Program-made: the position numbers and the translations under genes
The notes under the pieces: model-generated
What the model saw: the letters and a program-made list of their open reading frames with translations, nothing else
Told to the model about the DNA's origin: nothing
The model's database searches: none
Assembly (NCBI RefSeq): GCF_004011695.2
Contig: NC_082418.1
Location: 1,178,001 to 1,242,000 of the forward strand
Length of the DNA: 64,000 nucleotides
DNA from: Ascochyta rabiei
Taxonomy: Eukaryota > Ascomycota > Dothideomycetes > Pleosporales > Didymellaceae
Direction: 5' to 3'
Shown: positions 34,220 through 45,100 of the stretch, one piece after another
How positions within the stretch are numbered: position 1 is the first letter of the stretch
How the letters are laid out: every line of letters begins with the position of its first letter

Positions 34220-36234
34220 GTTTCAACGCGTGTCGGCTTTGATAATTCAGCTTGAAACTTTGCAATAGATATGGCTTGGCAAATGCTGCTATCGAGAGCT
34301 ACGTTTCGAATCGAGATCTCTCGGTTATCCTTGGGCAGATGAATCAGGATTGCAAACTACGTGCCTCCCTGTGGTGAGAACAACAGGGATGAGGGAGACT
34401 GAAAACAACAGACTAGAACAGTTATGACAAAGAAAGAATGTATGATTTGCTGCAGCGATTTGGCAAGTCAGTCTGGCGAGAAGTGACTTGGTCGATGTTG
34501 GAGGTCATTACTCGAGAAGAGAGCATCCTAGTGGGAAGGTATAGAAAAACGATTCCCTACTACAGTGTTATTAATATAACGCACCTTGGATCGATATCTG
34601 ATGTCTCGGTCAGCGAAGTTACAATGTCACTCGATGTTTGTGACTCAATGTGAACTTAACCAGGGGACGACAACTTCCAGACAAGCACTTGTGGAGCACC
34701 TAATTCGAGATGTTTCGTTACAATACATCACAAATCCCTTGTTGCACACCGGAAGGCCTGTGGTCCCTTGTACGCCACTTACGTAGATTCTCAACAAGCC
34801 TCCGGTGTCACAAGACCCAAGTAAATGAGGTGCCAATTCATCAACAAGAATACCAAAGATTCACCGAGCGCAGACTAGAGATATTCATGCCAAAGGAATT
34901 GTCATGCGCACGGCGATCGATCGAATCCGAGATCCTCATGTTTGATCGTTCACGTAAGACGTTAATCACACTGGCGTGATTGTCGGTCGCCTAAACATCG
35001 TGAACGCATCGTCTCAAAATCAGTCCCAAGTTCTCAATGCACTGAGGCTCGCATAGTCAGTTCTGAAACGGAGTATCTCGTGAAGCGATGCCAGGGTCCA
35101 GAGCGCACGAACTTGTACGAGCGCGTCAACTTTCGGATTTACGCGCAAATTGGCTGACAGATACTGATATTACACCGATCAAGACGACAGATGAGTTCTA
35201 ATTCCCATTAATACGGTCCTCATTCGGAATGAAGAAAAATCCTGTGCACCTGAGACTTTGGGGTCCCTTGCAGAATGTACAATTCACAGGTTGATGATCA
35301 ACGCGTCAGGAGGCTTCGGAGCATTTGCTTGTCCGACGGGCGATGCGCCGAAGCAGAAATAACCAGGTGTCCTTCTGCTCTTTGAGGATCACGTCTGCAA
35401 GATGGATCTCGAGGCTAACAATGGAGGCCAGATCATCATCTCCTCACACTTAAGCTTTGGTTTGTCTCTGTGAATCGTCATTACCTCGACATTGATCTCG
35501 TTTGGCAGGTATATCAATGACGCATCTGCAGCTTTCTAAAAAAAAAAAAAAAAAAGGTGCCTGGAGACATGTAGCCGTGTCTGAGAACTACTTCACGCGG
35601 GTAGGTAGATAATTAGCTAGTATTCTGTAGTTGTTACCCTTTGCCCTCCACGCTGTCCTAACCTATCGTTTTCACTGCTAACTAGCTATAGCTAGCCATT
35701 CAGAACCTCTCGGTTGTCTATGATGTATTTTTGATCGTAGCCGTGCGAATCTGGGGTGGGTGTAGTGAGCCTTTGCACCTAGAGGTTATCGAGTCTTCTA
35801 TAAAGTGCTAATGTACTAGAGAGTTCACGACAGAATCTGAACCTACCCTGCGATTTTGTAAATCCATCTTAGGCCTAATCGTCGCTCAGCCTCGTCTTGA
35901 CTTGTCTGTTACGCTGCAGGTGAGAAGCCTCGAGTCGTGCAATATCTTCCCCGCATCCGTCATAGACGCATGTGCAACCCCATCAATTCTTGCCAGCATT
36001 GGTAACGCAATAATTACCGGATGGTACACTTTGGGTGATTTCAGTAGTTGATTAACTCTAGCTTCAAATCACGTTCGATGATCATTGAGTATTTCTCCAC
36101 TACAGAACTGAACGGCAACAAGGTATTGTGAGGTTGTACAAAAAGAAATACAAAGAAGAGACAACGTTACAAGAATATGAAGAGGACAATCAGGAGTATC
36201 ACGTGCCACTAAACAACTGTGGAATCATCAGCTG
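34220..36234. other. Intergenic between the two module copies
   Basis: AT-rich, 2 kb, with no convincing coding frame. It holds an 18-base A run and a 14-bp perfect palindrome, CTAGCTATAGCTAG, at 35682-35695. This is the junction between the two copies. Confidence 0.5.
35538..35555. repeat. Poly(A) run, 18 bases
   Basis: An uninterrupted run of 18 A on the plus strand, in sequence without a gene. It could be the tail of an old retrotransposed sequence or simple slippage; no flanking gene remnant is visible. Confidence 0.8.
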
Positions 36235-38384
36235 TTACGACTGGGCATGCGGTACAGTTGTGTACTCACTGACAGCACCTTCTTTGTCTTCAGGTCCAGT
36301 TTTGCCAAAGATCCTTCGAATCAAGTTATCCCAGGTTCGATTGAGCAAGCTAAGAGCATAGGTCAGGATGGGTAGGGCGAAAAATAATACACAGACAGTG
36401 TAGCTAAAGGTTTTGGGGTTGCGCTCGAACGAGAAGATGTCTTTCTCTGCACCAAAATATTGCAGAGCTAGTATGACGGGGGTGGTGATCAAGAACATCT
36501 GCATGTTGATGCGTGTGGTACGACTCGACTCGACTGCTGCAGCTGTACTCTGACGATTGAGCTTGGCTGTCTCTTGAGTAATAGTGATTTTCTCAAGATT
36601 GACTGCATGGGACCGAAGACTGAGTGCCTGGCTCTCATTGTTGATCTTCTTCCCCATGGAGAGCGTGAGCTTGACGAATATTAGAACTTGCCTTTTTCTG
36701 TAGATTTTTGGAGGAGCTTACAATCTTCTCGGCCTTCTCGCAAGTCTTCTCTAAGGTTTGCAGCTTTCGTTTTAGGTCGACCAGGCATTCGAGGATCCTC
36801 TTGTGGCTAGTCAGAGCTGATATAGCCGAAGCTTCCTGCAGATCAGAGAAGCAATTCCTGTCGCCGTTGAACCGATCCCATGCTCGGATTGAGTTTCCGA
36901 GGTTCTCATTGAGCTTTCGTAACAGCTCGATCTTCTCCACAGCCCGATCAAGCAATTCCCCCAGGCGATTATGCTGGGTGGTCTCCAAATCCTTGGTTGA
37001 GAAAAATCGGTTTTTACTGACCTACACGTACGTCAGCAAAGCTACGATTTTATGGGTGGCAAACAAACCCAAGCTTTGATATCGGCTTCTGTACTTCGCA
37101 CAAGCCACGTCCACTCCTTGTGCACAATCTGCATACGAATATCTACAGTCTGCAACCAATACCGTCGAGCACACCAGATTGGTTGTTCCAAATTGATGGT
37201 TCGACCATCTGCGGGCCCTTCGCCATCGGTAGACACATAGTCTTCCTGATATATATCAAATTCTTCCGAGGGCTCCTCGTTCCGTGTGGTGGGGTCCAGA
37301 TGAGTGTTAGAAAACCCCCAACACACCCACTTCGAATGGCTCCAACCGCATATCACCACAGATACGTGCGCTTCCCGGATCACATACTTACAAGTCCTCA
37401 TGTGCTCATGGCACTCAATATTTAATGACGCCATCTCCGGCCACGCATCATCAGGACTCCCGTCTGAGGTTCGACCTCGGAGTATGCATTCTCGTAAGGT
37501 AAGGAAGGGCATATGGAACTCCAAATGGAAAGTGGTGAAATTGTCAATCTAATGCATGTGTCAGGATTTCGTTGCCGATTTTTCTGAACGACTTGTCTAC
37601 TCACAGGAGCCTGCACGCGCACCAAAGCCTCACCAGCGATGTGCTTCCATATGGCTTCTCGAAGTGCCGCCTGCTGATGATAGTACGCTGTTTGAAGGAG
37701 AGCCAAGATATATTGGGGGCAGAGACGGTAAATGTATCTGTTCAACAGTCAACGCATGTCTCTCAGGTATCAGCTCAGTGTTGGAAACAAAGATATACGA
37801 GCTAAATTGAATACTTACACTATCTGGCGATCAACATCCAAGAATTTAAGTGCTTTCGATTGGACTCCAGACTGTTCCTCGGACTGATCTCTAGATTGAC
37901 CTGCGGCTGGTGCTTCAAGCCAACCCTCGGACTCATCTTCTAACGGACCTATAACTGGCCTCTCATGCTCAAATCGCTAATCTTGTCAACTCATGTGCAA
38001 AAGAAGGTCTGGTAGCCGTACCTTCTCGTTCAGATACCGATATAGATCAGATGGCGTTAGCCACTCAGGACATCTGCGCTTTGTTCCTCGTACAAGACCA
38101 CGAGCATCGAGCTTGGCCCGGGCCTGTTGTTGTTGCGTCCCTGTAACGTTTCTTGCATAGGTCCGGAAGAACTTGCGCACAACGTAGATGTCCCAGGATG
38201 GTATGGAACTCTCGAAATCTACGAAAACTTCCTCAAGGATATCTGGCTCCTTCAGCAATATAGCTGCTCTGGTTTCAAGAAATCGGAGATCTACGAACCG
38301 CCGATCATGGGTTGGCCATTTGAAGTTTTGCTGCCGAGAAAGCGCTCTGTCGCGCTTTCGCATCGTATTCTCGAGTGTAGCCAT
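36235..38384 (-). CDS. Two-helix membrane protein, paralogue B (unknown function)
   Basis: Six exons: 38384-38022, 37940-37819, 37737-37605, 37548-37069, 37021-36722 and 36669-36235; 610 aa. Exons 3 and 4 have exactly the same lengths as in paralogue A (133 and 480 nt). Shared blocks include SSIPSWDIYVVRKFFR, LREAIWKHIAGEA, LEFHMPFLTLR, AHVSVVICGWSHSKWVCWG and ARRYWLQTVDIRMQIV. Two helices lie at about 524-540 and 554-575, separated by AEKDIFSFERNPKTF. Unlike A, the segment from TTRINMQ into the first helix is continuous, so one intron differs. Exon 2 is 122 nt (Ser/Gln-rich) against 20 nt in A. The donor of intron 4 is GTTTGT, unusual but placed exactly as in A. An alternative 3' splice after GCTGTCA could change the last eleven residues. 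Confidence 0.8.
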
Positions 38385-39685
38385 CGTGATAAAGTCGAGG
38401 ATGATTGGAATGAACGTACTTCTGACTTTGACTTACTTGAAATTGCTTGTCAGGATTGTTGTCTTTGATATTTGAATCGATCAAGACGATATTTCAAAAT
38501 ACATGCTCGTAAGTTCCTTAGTGCTAAACTTTGGACGTCACTGCCCCACGTTCGAAGAGCTCAACGCTAACCAGACCTGTAGGGCGTGTGGTGAGAGAAG
38601 CAAAGAATATTTTCAACACATGGAGCGTATAGTTTATATCTTCAAGAGAGTCCCGCTCGAACATTCGATCTGCCTATTCGCGCGTCGTGAAAGCTGCAGA
38701 GCCTATCAACAAGCAAGCGCGTCAAAGGTGCAAGCTTGTGCAGTCATATTCAGACACGTAGTAGCTTACCGATAGACATACATGAACTGAGAATTAGTCC
38801 TTCGCGTACACCACGAAGGAGGCTATGTTACCACTCAAGGCATGCCTCTTCTTCAGCGACAGTGGCCGATGTGCCCTGTCGAATCCAGATCATTCAATTC
38901 GTTGTGTTCAGCTTCGAGGCATAATAACGTTAAGATGAGACCTTCCAAATGTGGTAAGCAGACGAGTCTGCCTTGTAGACTGTGTTTAATTAAGCCTAGT
39001 TGCATCATCCTGCATGAAGGACTCTACGTCTGCATGAGCCAACGCACCGAAATGTGCAGGACAGTTATGAGCCCATAACCTCCAAAGAGACACCTGATCC
39101 GACACTGATGGATGCGTGGTTATCTTGGCCTGATCTGGGGTAGCAGTACGGTCGAACAATCGCGCAGTCGACGGGGCACGTTGCCGCAAGCAATTGCAAC
39201 GCGGAATCGATGCTGTGATGCCTGGTATCATCTCAACGAAGCGAAATTATCGTCGTGACATAAGCATCTGGCATCAGATATGGCAAGGCTTGGGTGGATC
39301 CAATGGGCAGATGACACGTCGGCAGCCCAGCGCTCTCCTGCTCTACATTTTCCCTCCAACCAGTCCAGGAAGGTGCGTCTTGGAGAGAACTTAAAAACAG
39401 GAAATTTTATTGCATATTGGTATAGGAAGACTCTTTCTCGCTAGACTGTGGACAATAGCTGGTTTTCAGAAAGCACATCTTTCGTCTACCCTGTATCAAA
39501 AAATAGCGCGCCGTACGGACGAAGTGATGCGAGCGAATTAATGTTGAATTGCTGAAAACCAATGTGACGATGTCATGCTGCAAGGCAAGATTCAGTCAAG
39601 GAACATTGAAGACGTTCTGCGACCTCATCTGAGTAGAGCTCCCCAGGAACGCTACTGAGCGATGCTCATCGGTGTTCGCCTTGGC
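38385..39685. other. Intergenic within module copy 2
   Basis: Upstream of paralogue B, downstream of the broken zinc-finger gene. A 10-bp inverted pair (TGGTTTTCAG at 39460, complement at 39552) is visible but too short to call. No gene seen. Confidence 0.45.
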
Positions 39686-39984
39686 TCAGCGAATTGTAAC
39701 TTTCGTTATGCAGCAATCGCCGCAGCGAGCATAGCCACACAGCGGGCAACCATAGCTTCTATATGGTTGGTATAGAGGGGTAACCACAATAACACTGTAG
39801 GCTGATTAGTCTGCGCTCGATAAAATGTTTGTACTACCAGTCTTACACATTGCCACACGTATGTGTGTTTCTTTTTAGCTGCCTGGTAAAAGAAATTCCA
39901 TCAGCCGAGTTTTGAGTCCACGAACGATTTACTCACGAATGTCTGTTTAGGAGTAACTGTTGTAACAGCTTCTGATGTCGCCAT
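39686..39984 (-). pseudogene. Small Cys-rich zinc-finger gene 3, frameshifted
   Basis: Same three-exon plan as copies 1 and 4: 39984-39937, 39882-39847, then a third exon from 39794, with introns of 54 and 52 bp and intact splice sites. Exon 2 (AAKKKHTYVWQC) is nearly identical to copy 1. In exon 3, after CYCGYPSIP, a 4-bp insertion relative to copies 1 and 4 (ATACCAACCATATAG against ATACCATATAG on the coding strand) brings in a stop at 39761-39759. The rest of the finger, including four of the six cysteines, is out of frame up to an old stop at 39688-39686. The remaining sequence is well preserved, so the lesion looks recent. A truncated 40-residue product is possible but lacks a zinc site. 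Confidence 0.7.
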
Positions 39985-41643
39985 GGCTGATGTCGATAGG
40001 GGAACCACGGTTGGTGTCACCTACGCATCCATATCCCCCACACCTATAGTGGACCTTTCACGCCTCATTTGTAGATTCCATCCCCAGCTGGTCCACCAAC
40101 CCAAGTAACGACGAAAATCCGCAATGACGTATCTTTGGAGAGAATGCGCTCGATCTTGACACCTTGCGTATGGCCTGACGCGAGGTGACTAGGTCCGGTC
40201 CAGGCCGATCGTATGCTATAGCTCGTTAACAAAAGACCGTTTACACCTCATCACGATATATAGGAACGGTAGTGTACTCGGTATTCTGCTATCGTACACC
40301 GCCCCAAGTCTAAGGTTTAGCGCCCTTATCAAAGTGGAATTACCTTCGCATTAAGTGCACTTTTGAAGATAAGGGTAGAGGAGTCTGCGCTTAACAAGAC
40401 TTCGCTCCTTTGCTAACATAAACTTACAGTATTTTTTTTGCAATTAATTAACAGAATCTCACTCCTAGTACTCCTGCCACAGGATGTAAAAGCCTGAGTT
40501 GTCAACAAACAAAATTGATCGACGTTTTGATACGTGAACAGACCAAGAGCCAGGACTTGCACAGCTCCACGGACAGCGGTATGCAACGTGCACGCCCAAA
40601 ATGATATCAAACAGGCGATCAATTTTGTTTGTTGACAACTCTGGTAAAAGGTCTTCCGTTCACGTCTTTAATCTGCTGCGAGCACATGTTAGTAAGAAGT
40701 ATGGTATAAAGACTAGGGAATGATGTGAGAGCCATCTGTTACATATATACTTTTCGGTGGACATACCGAGTCACAGGACGCGATGCTAGCTGCAACGACG
40801 CGGAACAAGTGCGTAGGAATTAACAACATGTCCAACGTAGGGAAAGGGGCTCGGGATTCACCTCAAACAAGGAGCGATGAGTTTTTTGGAGTGGAGAATT
40901 TAGTCAATACCACTTGCTCTTTATACGGTTGGAAGGAAACTGACAGCAGCAGATTCAGCGTGGGTTTTTATCCCAGTGTTGAGATCGTGTCGCAGCAGCA
41001 GGGGAAGTACATAGTGTCCAACCCTTTCCTTCAGGCAGTAAAATTCCAAGGACACAACTAACAGAACGGAGAATATACGCCTACCGAACAACCAATGTCA
41101 CGGAGCTAGGCGTCGTGGAGTCCGATGGTAGGTTTACCGACGAGGCGAAAGCTTTGCGGTCGAAAATCCAAGGGATGACGAAGTATCTGCATGAAGATGA
41201 ATTGTGAACCCCAGAAAACTTAAGATTGGGCACGGCTCGTAGCGCACAGACATGATCATTGAATCTGTGCCTAAGAGGTTGTTCTACTCTTCATAGTACC
41301 ATTGGCGCTTTTGCCTCATACTGTGCACCTATGCAGTAGAACGTCGCCAAGCAAAGTGAAGATGAAGGATATATCACTCATTTGTCAGTGGAAAATGCTC
41401 TTGCGAAGTGGTTGATACATGAGTTGTTGATGGTAAAAGAGCAGCCCGGCCAGGTGATCTGCTCACAAAACCAATCGTCCGTACATTTGTTGGTTGTAAG
41501 CTTGATCTAGTCCTGCTACGGTCTCCGATCAGATACCCTTGAGCACCAAACAAGTAACTTCGGTTTTGTGGAATTATCAAGGCCAGAGTTCGAATTGAGT
41601 CAGAGAGTTTGGTAGTTTGGACATGGCTGAGCCGTTTGATCAA
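39985..41643. other. Intergenic within module copy 2
   Basis: Between zinc-finger genes 3 and 4. It contains the MITE-like element at 40.5 kb. A plus-strand 92-codon frame at 40783-41061 has no homologue I recognise and no support beyond being open. Confidence 0.45.
40493..40644. mobile_element. MITE-like element, 152 bp, with target duplication
   Basis: Terminal inverted repeats of 28 bp (40493-40520 and 40617-40644) match at 27 positions; the outer ends are CCTGAGTTGTC and GACAACTCTGG. The inner flanks keep weaker inverted similarity (GTTTTGATA against TATCAAAC). The element is bounded directly by TAAAAG on both sides (40487-40492 and 40645-40650), a likely 6-bp target duplication. It has no coding capacity, so it must depend on a transposase elsewhere. 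I cannot assign a superfamily. Confidence 0.8.
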
Positions 41644-41935
41644 CTATCTCACTTGGATCTTCGAAATGTTACAATTCTCACAGCGTGTATAGCTACATGA
41701 CGGACAAAGATTGCTTCTGTAGGGTATGGAGGGGTATCCGCAATAACACTACGAGTTTCAGCTAATACCTCTTTCTTCAAAGTATTCTCGCTTGGGCTTT
41801 ATACTTACGCATTGCCAAACATAGGTGTACTTCTTCTTGTCTCCCTTATCATGTCAGTAACCTCTAAAGGCTGTGGGACCAGTCACTTACAGGGCATGCA
41901 ACGCTATCGCTTTCTGACAGTACTCTCGTATACAT
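41644..41935 (-). CDS. Small Cys-rich zinc-finger protein 4
   Basis: Exons 41935-41891, 41844-41809 and 41748-41644, with introns of 46 bp (CTGAC branch, AAG acceptor) and 60 bp, encode 61 aa. Exon 2 encodes GDKKKYTYVWQC and exon 3 begins CYCGYPSIPYR, then CPSCSYTRCENC. All six cysteines and the Trp are present and the frame is open to a TAG. Intron positions and phases match copies 1 and 3. First gene of module copy 2 in the direction of transcription. Confidence 0.75.
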
Positions 41936-43125
41936 CCTTGATAAGGGCCCGGCTGTTGGTCCGCGCGTCTGGCAGTATGGCTAGCCGATATCGACTACGA
42001 TCGACTCTAAGCTACAAACTGGCGGATAGGTCGGACGTTTAAGAAGCCACAAGTACCGATACTTCGACAAGGCAATGATATCAATATCTACAGCATTTGT
42101 GAGTGGACTGTCTTTACTATTTAATGTTCCTGAGTACTTAGACCGACAAGTCATGGTTAACTGTGGTCGTACGTCCAAGTCTTCTTCAAGGCTGCAATTG
42201 TTCCACGACATGGAAACCCTCCGCACGGTTCGGCCCAAACAACTTCCTATCGTAGATCAAACCGAATTTTTTAACAGCACAAAGAGGGTACTCTGCAGTT
42301 TGGCGGGCACATGGGCCTAATGAGAAAGAGACTTTGGAATTTGACATTGTGATCGATCTGCCGTGGCGTCTGCTCGCGATGGTTTCATTCGATGTTGAGG
42401 AACGTCACGCGCAGAAGCGATGGAAACACACCACGAACAGGACGTCATCGTAGTACATATAATTCTCCGATTCGTGGGACGCTTCGAGTGTAAAAGGTCT
42501 GGAGAGCTGAGCTGAGAGAGTACCATGTGAGCACCAGGCCTGAGCGTCGCAGATGTCTCAGGAATGAGCCTCAAAGCATCCATTTCAGTTGCGCTTACCC
42601 ACCGCTTAGGTGGTGGTGGTGATAAGGCTTGGCGTGCGAACTGTGAACTGCAAGCTACAGGACGCTTCAACTGGCCCATTGTCATGCCAACTGCCATGTC
42701 AACAACGCGCTGCCTCACATTTGGCACTACAAATATTCGTGCAGGTGAACAATGACGGAGATGTGCGTAGATTCACCGGTTTTGAGTTCACCGTCACACA
42801 TACTGTATCGCAATCGATCTTCCGGGCGACCGGAATGCTAGCGATTGGCATGGAGGGGTCGTCCAAATGTCACGGGCGGAAGATATGCGAGCAGCCCTGA
42901 CATCACGAGCCAATCAACCATCAGTCGGGCATGCTATGTTCTCCCAACAAAGAAACACTGTAGCCTTCCATGATAGTGAAGAGTCACACGTCGGAGATCC
43001 TGCACAACTGCCTTCCGTGGAAGGGCCCGAAAAGGTACGAGGGCTTTTATCAAGCCTCGCAAAGCAAGAAACAACAATTGTATTCGCCCTTATCTAAACT
43101 TTTCACTGTTGATTTTTAGATAGAT
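41936..43125. other. Intergenic, right edge of the accessory block
   Basis: Upstream of zinc-finger gene 4 and downstream of the MFS exporter. Overlapping short frames at 42317-42900 on both strands have no motif. No gene called. Confidence 0.5.
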
Positions 43126-44804
43126 TCACCTCTCTTCAGGGCGTTCCTTCTCTTTTCGTAACCCAGTGACGGTCTCCACGTGTTCCGTCCCCAAATGCGC
43201 CGCTTCAACGAACAGACTGGCAACTAACGAGAGGAACGCAATCACCGTCAACATAATCCACATGTTGCGCGTTGCCCATGCAAAAGCCTGCTTCGCAGCG
43301 AACTCCCAAGCCGGGTTGTCAAGTGTACTCGGCAACATGACGTTCGCCAGGGCATTCTCACCGTCCAGCTGATCCAGCAGGCCCTGTGGCAGACCAGCAG
43401 CACGTAAGTATCCACTGCGAGCCGACATGGAGTTCTGGAAGATAGTCCCGCAAACGATGACGGAGATGGAAACAGCGATGTTGCGCACGAACGCCATGGT
43501 TGCGGTAGCAGTCGCTACATCAGCCTGCTCGACCTGGCTCTGGATGGCGATGAGCGGTGCCTCGAACAAGATGCCCTGTCCTAGGCCGGCGATCATCTGG
43601 AAGCCTACTACGCGACCGGTCGATGCGTTTGCGTTAAAGGATACGAAGAGGCCGAATCCGAGACACATGAAGAATGAGCCGACCCACATAATCTCTCGGA
43701 ATCGTCCGGTGCGGTGGATGATGACGCCGCATACTACACCGAATACCGCTCCTGTCACGATCAGAGGCAGAAGGAGCACACCGGATCGAAGGGGAGATGC
43801 TTCCAGGACAGACTGGAAGAACAACGGCATGTAGAACTCGGCCGCGATGAAGACCTGTGGGGGTGGTCAGACCGTGTCCAGATGTGGAGCGTAGAACACT
43901 TACGAAGCCGTGGAAGAAAACCACCAAGAAGGTAGCCACGTTGGTCTTATTCTTGAACAAAGACATAGGAATGAGGGGATACTTTGCGAACCTCGCCTCA
44001 CTGTAAATGAAGGCAAAGATCATGCATCCTCCAACCACAAGCAACGCTATGATCTTCGCAGAGTCCCATGGAAACAGGACACCTCCAAAGTCGAGCCCAA
44101 GGAGAAGCATGAGCGTGCATCCAAGGAAGGTAAAGATTCCAAGCCAGTCGATTGCCTTCATACCGTCAATGAAAGACGTATGCTCGTGCTTGATATCGAG
44201 GAAAATCAGGATTAGGATAGCTGCAAGTCCGCTGATGGGCAAGTTGATCCAGACTGCAGAAAATGTCAGCGCGAGGAATTCGAAGAGAACCAACAGAACC
44301 CACAACACCACCTCCAGTTCACCAAACTGGCAAACACACCCCCAAGAATTGGTCCAATCCCGCCAGCCAACGCCCAAATCCCTTCAGTCAGCCCCATAAG
44401 CAGGCTCCGCTGCCTCAAGCTAAACATATCACTGATACAAACATGCACCAACAGGATCAGCCCACCACCAGCAGCGCCCTGAAACGCACGGCCAATAATC
44501 AACGCCTCCATCGTCTTGGCCGTGGCGCAGACAGCCGAGCTAGCAAAGAAAACAGCAAGTGCAAGCAACACAATAAGCTTGCGGCCAAAAATGTCAGAGA
44601 GCTTCGCCCAGATGGGTCCCGATGCGGCATTGCCGAGCAGAAACGCTCCGCCAATCCAGGTGTAACCTGCCGCAGACTGCAGGTCGTGAGACATGGTGGG
44701 CGCGGCCGTGGAGACGATTGTTGCATCCAGAGCTGCTACGAAGAGGGAAAGCTAGGGGGGTGGTAAGGTTAGCTAGCTGGCTCCATTACACACGTAACTG
44801 AGTG

Positions 44805-44902
<98 letters not shown>

Positions 44903-45100
44903 TGTGGCTGAACATACAAAGAGCGCTGTTAGAATGGCAAACATCTGCAGTTTGCTTCTCGCCTTGCCATCGGCCGGCGCTTCGTCTTGCTGCTTCGTAG
45001 ACGCCTTGTCGAGAATTCGCTCCAGCGAGGCATCGGCATTGTGCTGTGTCGAGGTTTCGCGCTGCGACTGCCGAGATTCCATCTCAATGTCACGCTCCAT
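43126..45100 (-). CDS. MFS exporter, DHA2 (14-helix) drug:H+ antiporter type
   Basis: Four exons: 45100-44918, 44751-44304, 44253-43904 and 43854-43126; 569 aa. After a polar N terminus the first helix carries the family-D1 motif LFVAALDATIVSTAAPT. Motif A follows (GPIWAKLSDIFGRK), then the antiporter motif C (WALAGGIGPILGGVF). The second splice yields NWRWCFWINLPISG, the conserved loop between helices 6 and 7 of DHA2 proteins. The DHA2 family pumps toxic compounds or metabolites across the plasma membrane; the substrate is unknown and no biosynthetic cluster is evident here. Intron 1 is 166 bp because it contains a (GA)45 tract. The ATG at 45100 has a strong ACCATGG context. Confidence 0.93.
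44807..44896. repeat. (GA)45 microsatellite in an intron
   Basis: A perfect dinucleotide tract of 90 bases inside intron 1 of the MFS gene. On the transcript it is a CU tract, a natural extension of a polypyrimidine stretch upstream of the acceptor. Confidence 0.97.

Noticed and set aside
40783..41061. Plus-strand 92-codon frame near the MITE
   Set aside because: Open but unsupported: no homologue recognised, and it runs against the strand of all neighbouring genes.
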